DNA of 64,000 bases from an uncultured Lachnospiraceae bacterium (GTDB lineage Bacteria; Bacillota; Clostridia; Lachnospirales; Lachnospiraceae), in assembly GCA_946491665.1 (NCBI GenBank), contig CAMLYL010000001.1, positions 48,267 through 112,266 on the forward strand, in the 5' to 3' direction. The position numbers and the translations under genes were made by a program. Shown one piece after another: positions 34,773 to 43,646 of this stretch (its first letter is position 1; each line of letters starts with the position of its first letter). The notes beneath the pieces are model-generated. The model made no database searches and had not been told where the DNA came from. It was given only the letters and a program-made list of their open reading frames with translations.

Positions 34773-34831
34773 ATTTTCAGAAGTTATTATAACAAATAAC
34801 ATCTGAAAATTCAATTTAAGGAGGTTTACAA

Positions 34832-36103
34832 ATGAAAACAAAAGGCTTTGGAAGGCAGGGATGGTGGATTATCATATATACCCTTCTGCTGTATTTATTC
34901 TCCAGTTCCTCGTCAGATACGCTGAATGTGACAACGATGGGGCACGCTATGATTCTTGGTTTGTCGGAGAGCAGCACCCTGCTAATCTATGCAGCCATTG
35001 GTGGTTTTGTCAGCGTGCCGATCAGTTTAGTATTTGGCACTGTTGTAAAGAAGTTTGGAATAAAATTACCTACAGTTATTCTGCTTCTCCTGTATGCCAT
35101 CAACTGGTTCGGGTTTGGTAATTGTCATACCATAGGAGGATATGCGATTGCAGCAACCTTAATATCCGCATTGGGGAATACGGTAAATCTGGTTCCGACA
35201 CAGCAGCTGATCAATAACTGGTTTCCCAGGAAAAAAGGAATCGCACTTGGATGGGCCACCATGGGAATGCCGGTGGATAGTGCTGTCAGTGTAGCAGTAT
35301 TTCAGATTTTAATGAATAAAATGGGATTTAAAACGCCATTTTTCCTCTGGGGGATTATTCTGGTTGTTCTCGTAGTAGTACTACTTTTGTTCGTAAAAAA
35401 CACACCGGAAGAAGCCGGTGCATATCCGGATAATGAGCCGATCAGTAAAGAAGAAATGGAAACCAATCTGAAGCTGGTAAATGAATATCAGTCACCGTTT
35501 ACGATAGGAAAACTGCTTATGACAAAGCAGTTCTGGGCAATTGTAATTATTTTTGGTTTTATGTTTATGGCGCTGGTAGGGACGATGTCTCAGCTGGTAC
35601 CGAGACTGATGTATGTTGGTATTTCACAGAATACCGCGATTATGTGGCTGACAATTGCATCTCTGATCGGTATTCCTACATCTTTCTTATGGGGACTGAT
35701 TGATCAAAGGATGGGAACCAAAAAGACAGTCGTGATATATTCTGTTCTTTGGACACTGATGATGATCCTTTCGGCATTTGGCAGTGGAATGGAAAGTGTG
35801 CCGGTTGCGATTGCATCTGTAATCTTCCTTTCCTGTATGCATGGAGGAATGGGAAATCTGATGCCGTCACTGATCATACAGGTATTTGGACGTTATGATT
35901 TTGCTTCCGCAAACAGACTGGTGGTTCCGTTTGTTGTGGCGATTCGTACCATTTCCATGCTGTTGATTCCCGTCATGCTAGCTGTTGCAGGGGCAAATGG
36001 AAATATCGGTTTCAGAAATGTATTTATTATTTTTTCAATTCTTTCTTTTATCGCTGTTACCTGCTCGATCGGTATAAAAGATAAATGTATTGGTAAAATG
36101 TAG
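34832..36103 (+). CDS. MFS transporter
   Basis: 423 residues with about 12 membrane helices. The N-terminus is GFGRQGWWIIIYTLLLYLFS; the region after helix 2 (VFGTVVKKFGIKLPTV) matches MFS motif A loosely; NNWFPRKKGIALGWATMG is the motif typical of the oxalate/formate-type antiporter-like group. The central cytoplasmic loop is around VKNTPEEAGAYPDNEPISKE. AAGGAGG precedes the ATG. It is followed 12 bases later by the CocE-like hydrolase, so it probably imports that enzyme's substrate. The region has more A+T than its neighbours, consistent with acquisition. Confidence 0.9.
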   Translation: MKTKGFGRQGWWIIIYTLLLYLFSSSSSDTLNVTTMGHAMILGLSESSTLLIYAAIGGFVSVPISLVFGTVVKKFGIKLPTVILLLLYAINWFGFGNCHTIGGYAIAATLISALGNTVNLVPTQQLINNWFPRKKGIALGWATMGMPVDSAVSVAVFQILMNKMGFKTPFFLWGIILVVLVVVLLLFVKNTPEEAGAYPDNEPISKEEMETNLKLVNEYQSPFTIGKLLMTKQFWAIVIIFGFMFMALVGTMSQLVPRLMYVGISQNTAIMWLTIASLIGIPTSFLWGLIDQRMGTKKTVVIYSVLWTLMMILSAFGSGMESVPVAIASVIFLSCMHGGMGNLMPSLIIQVFGRYDFASANRLVVPFVVAIRTISMLLIPVMLAVAGANGNIGFRNVFIIFSILSFIAVTCSIGIKDKCIGKM

Positions 36104-36115
36104 GAGGAAGTCATT

Positions 36116-38302
36116 TTGAGTATTACAGGAAGTTTTCGAATCTGTCCCATTGAGGGACTGGACTATGAGACACAAAGTCAGTACGGACGTACCGGAACGG
36201 ATGGGGCATTTCTTTATCAGGAGGGAGAAACCGTCACATTTTCGATTGGCGGAATTGTACTTGGATCGGCTCCGGCAGAGAAAAAACTGACTCCGGCAGA
36301 TCTGTCCATTGAAGTGGCCGGGGATGTCAACAAGATTGTTAATCGAAAAGTGACAAATATGACACGGCTGTTGATGAGTTTAAATCCCTTATCTGATTAT
36401 GAAGAAAAAATTGTGATCACAGATGAAATCAGGGATATCTGCAATCAATTCAGGAAAAAAATATACCTTAATCAGCCGGAGAACAGTTTTTCAAAGGATC
36501 CGATGGTATGTCAGCTGATGGAGGCTCTGGGCAGTAAACTGGTTTCTCCCGCTGTTGCGAGAAATTATCTTCGCAGAGCTATGAACGGTATTGTAAAAAA
36601 GACGAACATCAAAATTCCCACCAGGGACGGAGGATATGTACTGGCAGACATTTTTATGCCGGAAAAAGGAGGAAAATATCCTGTGATCATCAGCTTTGGC
36701 GGATACGGAAAAGGATTTTGGGTCGGCAAAGAAACAAATGATGAAGAGCGGGAATTGCATGCAAAACTGGAAGATGACTATTTTAGAGGTGTCCACAGAG
36801 AAACCGATTATATCAGTTTTCACATTGCATCCCTGGCGCAGGGGGATCCGGTTCCGGATATTCCGGGACTGCCGGAAAAAGGCTCCGTACAAAATCCATA
36901 TCTTACACATATCAGCGAAACCTTTGAGCGTGCCAATGTCATGGACTGGGTTCCCGATGGATATGTAGTGATGCATGTGGATTCAAAAGGCCTGGGAAAC
37001 ACACCAGGAGAGTATCTGCAGTTTGGCCGCAGGGAAGCAGATGATTATTATGATGCAATTGAATGGGCAGGTACACAGGAATGGTCAAACGGAAATGTGG
37101 GAACCTACGGAGGCTCTTTTTATGCAATGAATGCATTTAATGTAGCTTCTTTGAATCCCCCGCATCTGAAAGCATTTATTCCGCTGTGCGGCGATATGGA
37201 TCCATACAGAGACTATGGATTTTTTGGAGGTTTGTTAAACAAATTCGGCTTCACTCCCAAATGCTGCACAGGAGAATTTCAGGGTGTGGATCTGGCTGAA
37301 TATGCAAGAAAAGTCGAATTTGACGATCCGGAAATTTTCCATGAGCATTCAGAAGTGATGATGCGCAATGACCCTGCGAATATAAAAATACCATATTATA
37401 CTTGTATTTCTCTGGAACAGGCATTTATACATACCCGTGGAACCAGCGAAATCTATATTCATTCGGGAACGCCGGAAAATCAGAAAAAAATGGATATTAT
37501 GTCTGAAACAGGTGTCCATTACTGGATGTATGCAAAATATGTGCTGGAACGCCATAAAGCATTTATGGATTTCTGGCTGAAGAATGAAAAAAACGACATT
37601 ATGGATCAGGATCCGATCCATATGATGATTCGCACCGGAAATGGAAGCTATTACTGGCAGGATGAAAAAACCTGGCCTGTTTCCGGAACAGAATACAAAA
37701 AATTCTATCTTCATGCATCCGGAAACATGTCTGAATTACAGGGATTGAAAGAAAGACCATTGTCAGACAGCAGAATCTCCTATCCGGCAGATCAGGATAA
37801 TGAGATAATTTTTGTGACAGAACCACTGGAGTCAGATGTGGTCATTGCGGGTTATCCCATGGCAGATCTGTTTGTATCTGCTTCTGGTAAAGATATGAAA
37901 GTACTGACATATCTCTATGCATTGGATGAGGACAATGAAAAAATACCATTTGTTATGGACTTAAATCCCATGACACCGCTTTCAAAGGGAGGCTTAAAGA
38001 TATCTCACAGAAAGCTGGATGAGGAACGTTGTACGGAATATCGGCCATACCATACACATTTGAAAGAGGATTATCAGCCATTGACTCCGGGAGAGATTGT
38101 AGAAGCACAGGTGGAAATGCTTCCTATGACCGCAAGAATCAGAAAAGGATGGAAGATTGCATTTATTATCATGGCAAATAATGAGCAGGGGGAATTGATC
38201 GATCCGTTTGATAATTATTCCGCAGGAGCCGAAAACACGGTTTATACAGGAAGATCCTGGCCCTCTTATATACAGCTCCCAATTATCTCAGAAAATCAGT
38301 AA
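36116..38302 (+). CDS. CocE/NonD-type alpha/beta hydrolase (X-Pro dipeptidyl-peptidase-like)
   Basis: 728 residues from a TTG start with AGGAGG eight bases upstream. The N-terminal 60 residues (GLDYETQSQYGRTGTDGAFL, GETVTFSIGGIVLG) resemble a small beta domain usually seen in secreted proteins, but no signal peptide is present. The catalytic domain starts KIPTRDGGYVLADIFMPEKG; the nucleophile Ser is in GNVGTYGGSFYAMNAF. A C-terminal jelly-roll (LESDVVIAGYPMADLFVSAS to PSYIQLPI) is that of CocE/X-Pro esterases. The family cleaves esters or amides; substrates range from cocaine to cephalosporins. It is co-transcribed with an MFS importer and divergent from HxlR. The substrate is unknown; a plant phenolic ester is a reasonable guess in this organism. 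Confidence 0.86.
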   Translation: MSITGSFRICPIEGLDYETQSQYGRTGTDGAFLYQEGETVTFSIGGIVLGSAPAEKKLTPADLSIEVAGDVNKIVNRKVTNMTRLLMSLNPLSDYEEKIVITDEIRDICNQFRKKIYLNQPENSFSKDPMVCQLMEALGSKLVSPAVARNYLRRAMNGIVKKTNIKIPTRDGGYVLADIFMPEKGGKYPVIISFGGYGKGFWVGKETNDEERELHAKLEDDYFRGVHRETDYISFHIASLAQGDPVPDIPGLPEKGSVQNPYLTHISETFERANVMDWVPDGYVVMHVDSKGLGNTPGEYLQFGRREADDYYDAIEWAGTQEWSNGNVGTYGGSFYAMNAFNVASLNPPHLKAFIPLCGDMDPYRDYGFFGGLLNKFGFTPKCCTGEFQGVDLAEYARKVEFDDPEIFHEHSEVMMRNDPANIKIPYYTCISLEQAFIHTRGTSEIYIHSGTPENQKKMDIMSETGVHYWMYAKYVLERHKAFMDFWLKNEKNDIMDQDPIHMMIRTGNGSYYWQDEKTWPVSGTEYKKFYLHASGNMSELQGLKERPLSDSRISYPADQDNEIIFVTEPLESDVVIAGYPMADLFVSASGKDMKVLTYLYALDEDNEKIPFVMDLNPMTPLSKGGLKISHRKLDEERCTEYRPYHTHLKEDYQPLTPGEIVEAQVEMLPMTARIRKGWKIAFIIMANNEQGELIDPFDNYSAGAENTVYTGRSWPSYIQLPIISENQ

Positions 38303-38469
38303 TAATGCCATAGGGTAATAACTTTGTTCCTCCGTTATATTATAGAGTTCCCGGTTTTTCAGTGTATGCTTTCCTTTCCCATTCTTCAGTTCAGTCATAC
38401 GCCGACTTTCCACTTCACTCTTTCAGATAACCAAAATCACAGAGGAATATCGTTATTAACAGCCTCCCT

Positions 38470-38520
38470 TGCCAGACAGACAGGCAAATAATAAAGGACC
38501 TGTCTTTTGGCAGGGGGGGC
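38470..38520 (+). terminator. Terminator of the hydrolase operon
   Basis: TGCCAGACAGACAGG pairs with CCTGTCTTTTGGCA across an AT-rich loop, followed by a G-run and CTTTTAT. Imperfect but well placed. The rest of 38303-38585 holds no gene. Confidence 0.5.
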
Positions 38521-38585
38521 TTTTATCATGGTTTCTCCTGCGAGTTACATAAGTGTAAAATTTTCTCATATATTGCGCCGCCGGC

Positions 38586-39083
38586 TCATAGCTGCACAAG
38601 CTGCGAATAAGTCAGCTGCTCTTCTGCATTCAATGTAACTGACTTTCTATGATTCAGCACATCCGACGCAAACCGGACCATTTCCGCAACATTAATATCT
38701 TCATCAATATCCTTTATTTCTGTGCTTGTCGGAACATATTCCAGAGCCCACATACCCCTTTTCCCGGTATAACACAGTCGGTCAATCGCTGTAAAATCCC
38801 GGATCGACCGCCCTTGTCCTGCAAGCCACTGTTCTATTACCCTGTTTCCAAAGTCATCGGGCAGAGAATCTGCCACCAGTCCGAGCATCCCATAAAAAGG
38901 CGCACCCGACAACATGGAAAACTCATAGATCACATTACTCAACGGCATTCTGACAGGTGATAACTCTATACCACTCTTTAGAAAATCAGCATCAAACTCA
39001 AAGGAAGCAAAAGTTTTCTCCTCATCCTAGTGAATAATTCCTATTCTGGTTCCCCATAAATACACTTCGGCCGTATGATTCAC
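38586..39083 (-). pseudogene. hipA: Broken hipA toxin gene
   Basis: The N-terminal HipA (couple-hipA) domain is readable: GTG start at 39083 giving NHTAEVYLWGTRIGIIH, then an in-frame TAG (39029-39027) where Gln is expected. The sequence continues DEEKTFASFEFDADFLKS, then SNVIYEFSMLSGAPFYGMLG, LPDDFGNRVIEQWLAGQGRS and FTAIDRLCYTGKRGMWALEY. It stops at QLVQL, where intact HipA reads QLVQ-GTSAGGARAKA; the DNA goes on with GCCGGCGGCGCA, showing a small deletion at this point. The kinase core is missing. The GTG overlaps the hipB stop (GTGA), as in active hipBA operons. No toxin activity is expected. Confidence 0.85.
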
Positions 39084-39409
39084 TTCTCATCCCCCCATTT
39101 AAAGCTTTCTTTTTTACTGCTGCCTTTCTTTACTCTCTGTCGATTTTTTTCATTTTTCATAAGGTAATCGGATGGACGTTTTGTCTGATCCGGAATCAGC
39201 AGGTCAATATGATCCCCCAGATCTAATGCCAGTAATATTCTTATGAGACTTTCAAGCTGTACAGATGCTCCCTGTTCAAGTCTGGATATGCTGCGCGTTG
39301 ATACCCCGGATTTTTTTTCCAGATCACGCTGCGTCAGATTTGCGTTTACTCTGTATTGCTTTACTTTTCTTCCGATTTCACTGAGATAGCTCTGATATCC
39401 GGTTTTCAT
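39080..39409 (-). CDS. hipB: HipB-like XRE-family antitoxin/repressor
   Basis: 109 residues from ATG at 39409. The HTH is KVKQYRVNANLTQRDLEKKS followed by GVSTRSISRLEQG, then SLIRILLALDLGDHIDLLIP and a basic tail with KNRQRVKKGSSKK. It overlaps the broken hipA by four bases. Two near-identical operator repeats upstream (39458-39524) fit autorepression. The antitoxin appears intact while its toxin is dead, so it may persist as a regulator only. Confidence 0.85.
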   Translation of the reverse strand: MKTGYQSYLSEIGRKVKQYRVNANLTQRDLEKKSGVSTRSISRLEQGASVQLESLIRILLALDLGDHIDLLIPDQTKRPSDYLMKNEKNRQRVKKGSSKKESFKWGDEK

Positions 39410-39457
39410 AAAATGCAACCACCGCCTTCACCTTTTATTTCATGTCTATGATATATT

Positions 39458-39524
39458 AAAAGGACAATTTTGTCTAGTTATTTTACAATTCATATTTAAA
39501 AAGACAATTCTGTCTGGTTATTTT
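39458..39524 (-). promoter_or_regulatory. Promoter and paired operators of hipB
   Basis: Two repeats 40 bases apart: AAAGGACAATTTTGTCTAGT (39458-) and AAAAGACAATTCTGTCTGGT (39498-), each with an AGACA/TGTCT palindrome and trailing TTATTTT. On the minus strand TAGACA, 17 bases, TATCAT forms a promoter whose -35 lies in the proximal operator. 39525-39607 has no gene. Confidence 0.7.
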
Positions 39525-39607
39525 TAAATTCTGATCCGGCAGGGTTTATTCTTCGTCGCTGCCATACCTTGGATATCTGTTTACGCCAGATATGAGAGAC
39601 AACATTT

Positions 39608-40135
39608 TTATTGCATACAATTCATTATCACGCTGATCATCATTTCTTTTTCTTCCGGCCTTGATTCGGCAACCATGATTGTAAGCGCAACCAGCGTTCC
39701 ATCCTCCAGCTTCTTTTTCCCATCTATAAAAAGGGCGTTGTTTTTATAGAGGAAATATAAGAACATCGTTGCCGCAATTCTTTTATTCCCATCAAAAAAG
39801 CTGTGATTTTTCGTAACAAAATACAACAGATTGGCTGCTTTTTCTTCCAGCGATTCATAAATATCCACGCCGCCGAAGGACTGGTAAATATTTCCGATAC
39901 TGCCCTTAAAGGAATCATCTTTCTCTTTTCCGAACAGATCCGATTCAGCACCAAATCGCATGCTCTGTATCACTTCCATACATTCTTCATAGGTAAGAAC
40001 ATACGTGGCCGTATTCCCTTTCGGCCGGGTCATGTTCTGGTGATCATAAGAATCCAGCAAATCCAGGGCACTGCTGTATTGCTCTATTACAAAAAGCACT
40101 TGTTTACTATCCAGTTCATTCTCCATTCTTTTCAT
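39608..40135 (-). CDS. Fic/Doc-family protein
   Basis: 175 residues; ATG at 40135 with GGAGG eleven bases before. The Fic core is LEEKAANLLYFVTKNHSFFD followed by GNKRIAATMF, i.e. HxFxDGNKR with the catalytic His and phosphate-binding loop; the second Arg of classical Fic is absent, as in Doc-like proteins. DSFKGSIGNIYQSFGGVDIY precedes it. The same core is usually the C-terminal half of longer RhuM-Fic proteins, so this may be a shortened version lacking the N-terminal DNA-binding part. A small HTH gene lies 34 bases upstream, giving a toxin-antitoxin-like pair. Confidence 0.85.
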   Translation of the reverse strand: MKRMENELDSKQVLFVIEQYSSALDLLDSYDHQNMTRPKGNTATYVLTYEECMEVIQSMRFGAESDLFGKEKDDSFKGSIGNIYQSFGGVDIYESLEEKAANLLYFVTKNHSFFDGNKRIAATMFLYFLYKNNALFIDGKKKLEDGTLVALTIMVAESRPEEKEMMISVIMNCMQ

Positions 40136-40169
40136 AATCTATCTGTCCTCCGTCTCAAAGAATACAATC

Positions 40170-40391
40170 TCATGACTCTCCCGCATTCCGCTCCTCTCCT
40201 TTCCTGATTGCCATTAATTCTTCATATCTGATCTGATACTCAATCAGTCTGGGAATATACTCCGGTGGTCTCCTGCGTCCGGCTTCCCAGTCCTCCAGTG
40301 TCCTCAGCGGAATTCCAATATGTACGGAAAAATCCTTTCTGGATAACCCGGTTCGTTCCCGGATTTTTCTGATTCTTTCTGCTGCTTCCAT
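40170..40391 (-). CDS. Small HTH protein, putative antitoxin of the Fic gene
   Basis: 73 residues. An XRE/HigA-like HTH fills the protein: RIRKIRERTGLSRKDFSVHI, then GIPLRTLEDWEAGRRRPPEY and LIEYQIRYEELMAI. GAGGA lies eight bases before the ATG. It is on the same strand and 34 bases before the Fic gene; together they look like a two-gene toxin-antitoxin unit, although no Fic-inhibitory (S/T)xxxE(G/N) helix is obvious. It may instead be a transcription factor. 40392-40615 holds no gene. Confidence 0.75.
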   Translation of the reverse strand: MEAAERIRKIRERTGLSRKDFSVHIGIPLRTLEDWEAGRRRPPEYIPRLIEYQIRYEELMAIRKGEERNAGES

Positions 40392-40608
40392 ACGTATTTC
40401 CTCTCCATTCCGTCAAATATTCCCTTATTTTTTTGATTATATCAGTTTTTTTCGTTATACGCAATGCGTGGTTTTTTCTTTTTAAAAAACAAAGGTTGAA
40501 AACATAATAGAACTATTACGGGAAGATGAGATGTAGACAACAAATTTCTTCATCCGGTTCCCGCATACTATCATGCTTTTCTGCATATTCCATCAGATAC
40601 CTCTACCA

Positions 40609-40658
40609 TAAAAAAACCGGAAGAAATTCTGTTTTTTCGAATTCCTTCCGGTTTTTTA
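40609..40658 (-). terminator. Terminator of the aspS-gat operon
   Basis: ACCGGAAGAAATTC and GAATTCCTTCCGGT form a stem with one bulge, flanked by AAAAAA and TTTTTT. It ends the minus-strand gatB transcript and could also work in the other direction. Confidence 0.85.
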
Positions 40659-40686
40659 ATTTACTTTAATTGGACAATCTGCCATC

Positions 40687-42126
40687 CTACTGCTGATCCA
40701 TCAGTTCCTTGACAATCTGGTTGACCATACCCGGATTTGCTTTTCCCTTCATGGCCTTCATGGTCTGGCCCACAATGAATCCCATGGCTTTCTTCTTGCC
40801 GCTCTTATAGTCCGCCACGGACTTAGGATTTTCAGCAATGATCTGCGCAATAGTCTCACGGAGAGCGCCCTCGTCATTGACTGCCTTCAGACCGTGTTCT
40901 TCCACATATTTTTCGGGATCCACGTCATTTTTGAAGATTTCTTCAAATACCTCTTTTGCCACGGAGCTGTTGATAGTTCCGGCGTCCACCAGGTCGATCA
41001 GGGATGCCAGATGTACCGGAGCGAAAGAAATATCGTCCGCGTCTTTTCCTTCTTCCTTCAGCAGACGCATGGTTTCTCCCATCAGCCAGTTGGAAACCTT
41101 CTTCGGTTTGCCGCAGATGGCGGTAACTGCCTCAAACAGATCGGCCATCCGCTTGCTCTCTGTAATAATTTTTGCGTCGTATTCCGGAATATCATACTCT
41201 CTTTTATAACGCTCCAGCTTCTGGGGACGGAGTTCCGGCTGGGCGGCACGGATTTTTTCGATCCACTCATCGGAAATCACCAGAGGAGTCAGATCCGGAT
41301 CCGGGAAATACCGGTAATCCTGAGCGTCTTCCTTGGAACGCATGGCATGGGAAGATTCTTTATTATCATCCCAGCGACGGGTCTCCTGGATGACTTTCCG
41401 TCCCATTTCCAGAAGCTCAATCTGACGGTCCCTCTCACCCTCAATAGCATGAGCAATGGCCTTAAAGGAGTTCAGATTCTTCATCTCCGTACGTGTTCCG
41501 AACTTCGGAGAACCCATTTCCCGGACAGACAGGTTCACGTCCGCACGCATGGATCCCTCGTTCAGCTTACAGTCAGAAGCTCCCAGATACTGGATGGTCT
41601 GGCGCAGGGTTTCCAGATAAGCGATAACCTCGTCGGCGGAACGCATATCCGGCTCAGACACGATCTCGATCAGCGGCACGCCGGAACGGTTATAGTCTAC
41701 AATAGAAACATCCTCCCACTCATCATGCACCAGCTTTCCGGCGTCTTCCTCCATATGGATCTCATGAATCCGGATATTTTTCTTTCCCGCAGGGGTCTCA
41801 ATCTCCACATATCCGTCCCGGCAGATGGGGAGATACAGCTGGGAAATCTGGTAGTTCTGGGGATTATCGGGATAAAAATAGTTTTTCCGGTCAAATTTGG
41901 AATACTGTGTAATCTTACAGTTGGTGGCGAGTCCTACCGCCATGGCATATTCCACCACTTTTTTATTCAGAACAGGAAGGGCTCCCGGCATACCGGTACA
42001 CACCGGGCAGGTGTGGGTATTGGGCGCTCCGCCGAATTCCGTGGAACAGGAACAGAAGATTTTTGTCTTTGTCGCAAGTTCCACATGAACCTCTAAGCCA
42101 ATGACTGTTTCATAGTTTTTACTCAT
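40687..42126 (-). CDS. gatB: Asp-tRNA(Asn)/Glu-tRNA(Gln) amidotransferase subunit B
   Basis: 479 residues from ATG at 42126, which overlaps the gatA stop by four bases. Upstream in-frame codons lie inside gatA and lack a separate ribosome-binding site. GatB binds and phosphorylates the mis-charged tRNA. Signatures are YETVIGLEVHVELATKTKIF, CSTEFGGAPNTHTCPVCTGM with Zn-binding Cys residues, EEDAGKLVHD, DYNRSGVPLIEIVSEPD and a C-terminal YqeY/tail domain (SGKKKAMGFIVGQTMKAMKG). Last gene of the aspS-gatC-gatA-gatB operon. Confidence 0.97.
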   Translation of the reverse strand: MSKNYETVIGLEVHVELATKTKIFCSCSTEFGGAPNTHTCPVCTGMPGALPVLNKKVVEYAMAVGLATNCKITQYSKFDRKNYFYPDNPQNYQISQLYLPICRDGYVEIETPAGKKNIRIHEIHMEEDAGKLVHDEWEDVSIVDYNRSGVPLIEIVSEPDMRSADEVIAYLETLRQTIQYLGASDCKLNEGSMRADVNLSVREMGSPKFGTRTEMKNLNSFKAIAHAIEGERDRQIELLEMGRKVIQETRRWDDNKESSHAMRSKEDAQDYRYFPDPDLTPLVISDEWIEKIRAAQPELRPQKLERYKREYDIPEYDAKIITESKRMADLFEAVTAICGKPKKVSNWLMGETMRLLKEEGKDADDISFAPVHLASLIDLVDAGTINSSVAKEVFEEIFKNDVDPEKYVEEHGLKAVNDEGALRETIAQIIAENPKSVADYKSGKKKAMGFIVGQTMKAMKGKANPGMVNQIVKELMDQQ

Positions 42127-43631
42127 TTCTGCTCCACTCCTTTCTCTGATCCGCAGCAGGCAGCTTTCTCCCAAGCCGCAGGCGCATGCTCGTAAGCCCT
42201 GGTCTGCTCATAGCTGTAGGCTGCCCGGAGAATTTTTTTCTCCTGGAAACAGTCTCCCAGAAGCTGCAGACCAATGGGAAGTCCGGCGGAATCCTTTCCG
42301 CAGGGAAGGGAAATTCCCGGAAGGCCTGCCAGGTTGACGGAAATCGTATAAATATCTCCCAGATACATGCTGATGGGATCGCTCAGAGACTCTCCCAGCT
42401 TCGGCGCGGTGGTCGGGGCTGCCGGTCCGAGAATCACATCATATTTTTCAAAAGCCTCGTCAAAAGCCTTTTTGATCAGAGACTTTACCCGGAGGGCTTT
42501 CAGATAATAAGCGTCATAATAACCGGAACTCAAAACAAAGGAGCCCAGCATAATCCGCCGTTTTACTTCCGAACCGAAGCCCTCGGAACGGGATTTTTTA
42601 TACATATTATGAAGGCCGTCATACTCCGCCGTACGGTAGCCATATTTCACACCGTCAAACCGGGCAAGGTTGGAACTGGCCTCCGCGCAGGCAATGACAT
42701 AGTAAGCGGGGATCGCATACTTCACCAGCCCCAGGTCGAACTCCTCCAGAATCGCTCCCTTTGCCTCCAGAGCCTTGGCCGCGCCCAGGATGGCTTCTTT
42801 TACTTCTTCATTCAGACCTTCCCCAAAATAATCTCTGGGAATACCGATTTTCAGTCTTTTCACATCATCCACAAGAGCCTCTGTGAAATTCAGATCCTCC
42901 CGCTTCACCGAAGTGGAATCTTTGCTGTCATAGGAAGCAATTACTTCCAGAAGCGCCGCACAGTCGGTCACATCCTTCGCCACCGGACCGATCTGATCCA
43001 GGGAGGAACCGTAGGCAATCAGTCCGTAACGGGACACGGTGCCATAAGTGGGCTTAATTCCGGTCACGCCGCAGAAAGAGCTGGGCTGACGGATGGAACC
43101 TCCGGTATCTGATCCCAGGGCACAGGGGACTTCCTCTGCCGCAACAGCCGCACAGGATCCACCGGAGGAACCGCCGGGAACATGCTCCGGATTCCAGGGA
43201 TTCTTTGTTTCCCCGAATGCGGAAGTCTCTGTGGTACTTCCCATGGCAAACTCATCCATGTTGGTCTTTCCGATTACCACCATACCTGCCTTTTCCAGAT
43301 TTACCACAGCCTCAGCGGTATAGGTTGGTTTAAAATTATATAAAATTTTAGATGCACAGGTCGTCAGAACATCCTTTGTGCAGATATTATCTTTCACCGC
43401 CACCGGGACTCCGGCCAGAGGACCTGTCAGTGTCCCGTCGTCTATCTGTTTCTGGACCTCCTGTGCCCGCTTCATCACGCTCTCCTCATCCAGGACAGTA
43501 ATAAAGCCATTTACTTTCTCTTCTTTTGCTTTTACTGCTGCCAGAGCTGCCTTCGCAGCCTCCGCCACAGTCACTTCCTTTGCTTTTATCTTTTTGCCAA
43601 GCTCTACGGCAGTCAGACTCATCAGACTCAT
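42123..43631 (-). CDS. gatA: Asp-tRNA(Asn)/Glu-tRNA(Gln) amidotransferase subunit A
   Basis: 502 residues; ATG at 43631 is seven bases after AAGGTGG. The amidase domain provides ammonia from glutamine. The catalytic Lys-Ser-Ser triad is visible: Lys in VAVKDNICT, then PGGSSGGSCAAVAAEEVPCA and LGSDTGGSIRQPSSFCG. GIKPTYGTVSRYGLIAYGSS follows. The gene overlaps gatB by four bases and follows the GNAT-gatC fusion by 15 bases. Confidence 0.97.
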   Translation of the reverse strand: MSLMSLTAVELGKKIKAKEVTVAEAAKAALAAVKAKEEKVNGFITVLDEESVMKRAQEVQKQIDDGTLTGPLAGVPVAVKDNICTKDVLTTCASKILYNFKPTYTAEAVVNLEKAGMVVIGKTNMDEFAMGSTTETSAFGETKNPWNPEHVPGGSSGGSCAAVAAEEVPCALGSDTGGSIRQPSSFCGVTGIKPTYGTVSRYGLIAYGSSLDQIGPVAKDVTDCAALLEVIASYDSKDSTSVKREDLNFTEALVDDVKRLKIGIPRDYFGEGLNEEVKEAILGAAKALEAKGAILEEFDLGLVKYAIPAYYVIACAEASSNLARFDGVKYGYRTAEYDGLHNMYKKSRSEGFGSEVKRRIMLGSFVLSSGYYDAYYLKALRVKSLIKKAFDEAFEKYDVILGPAAPTTAPKLGESLSDPISMYLGDIYTISVNLAGLPGISLPCGKDSAGLPIGLQLLGDCFQEKKILRAAYSYEQTRAYEHAPAAWEKAACCGSEKGVEQK

Positions 43632-43646
43632 ATTCACGCCACCTTT

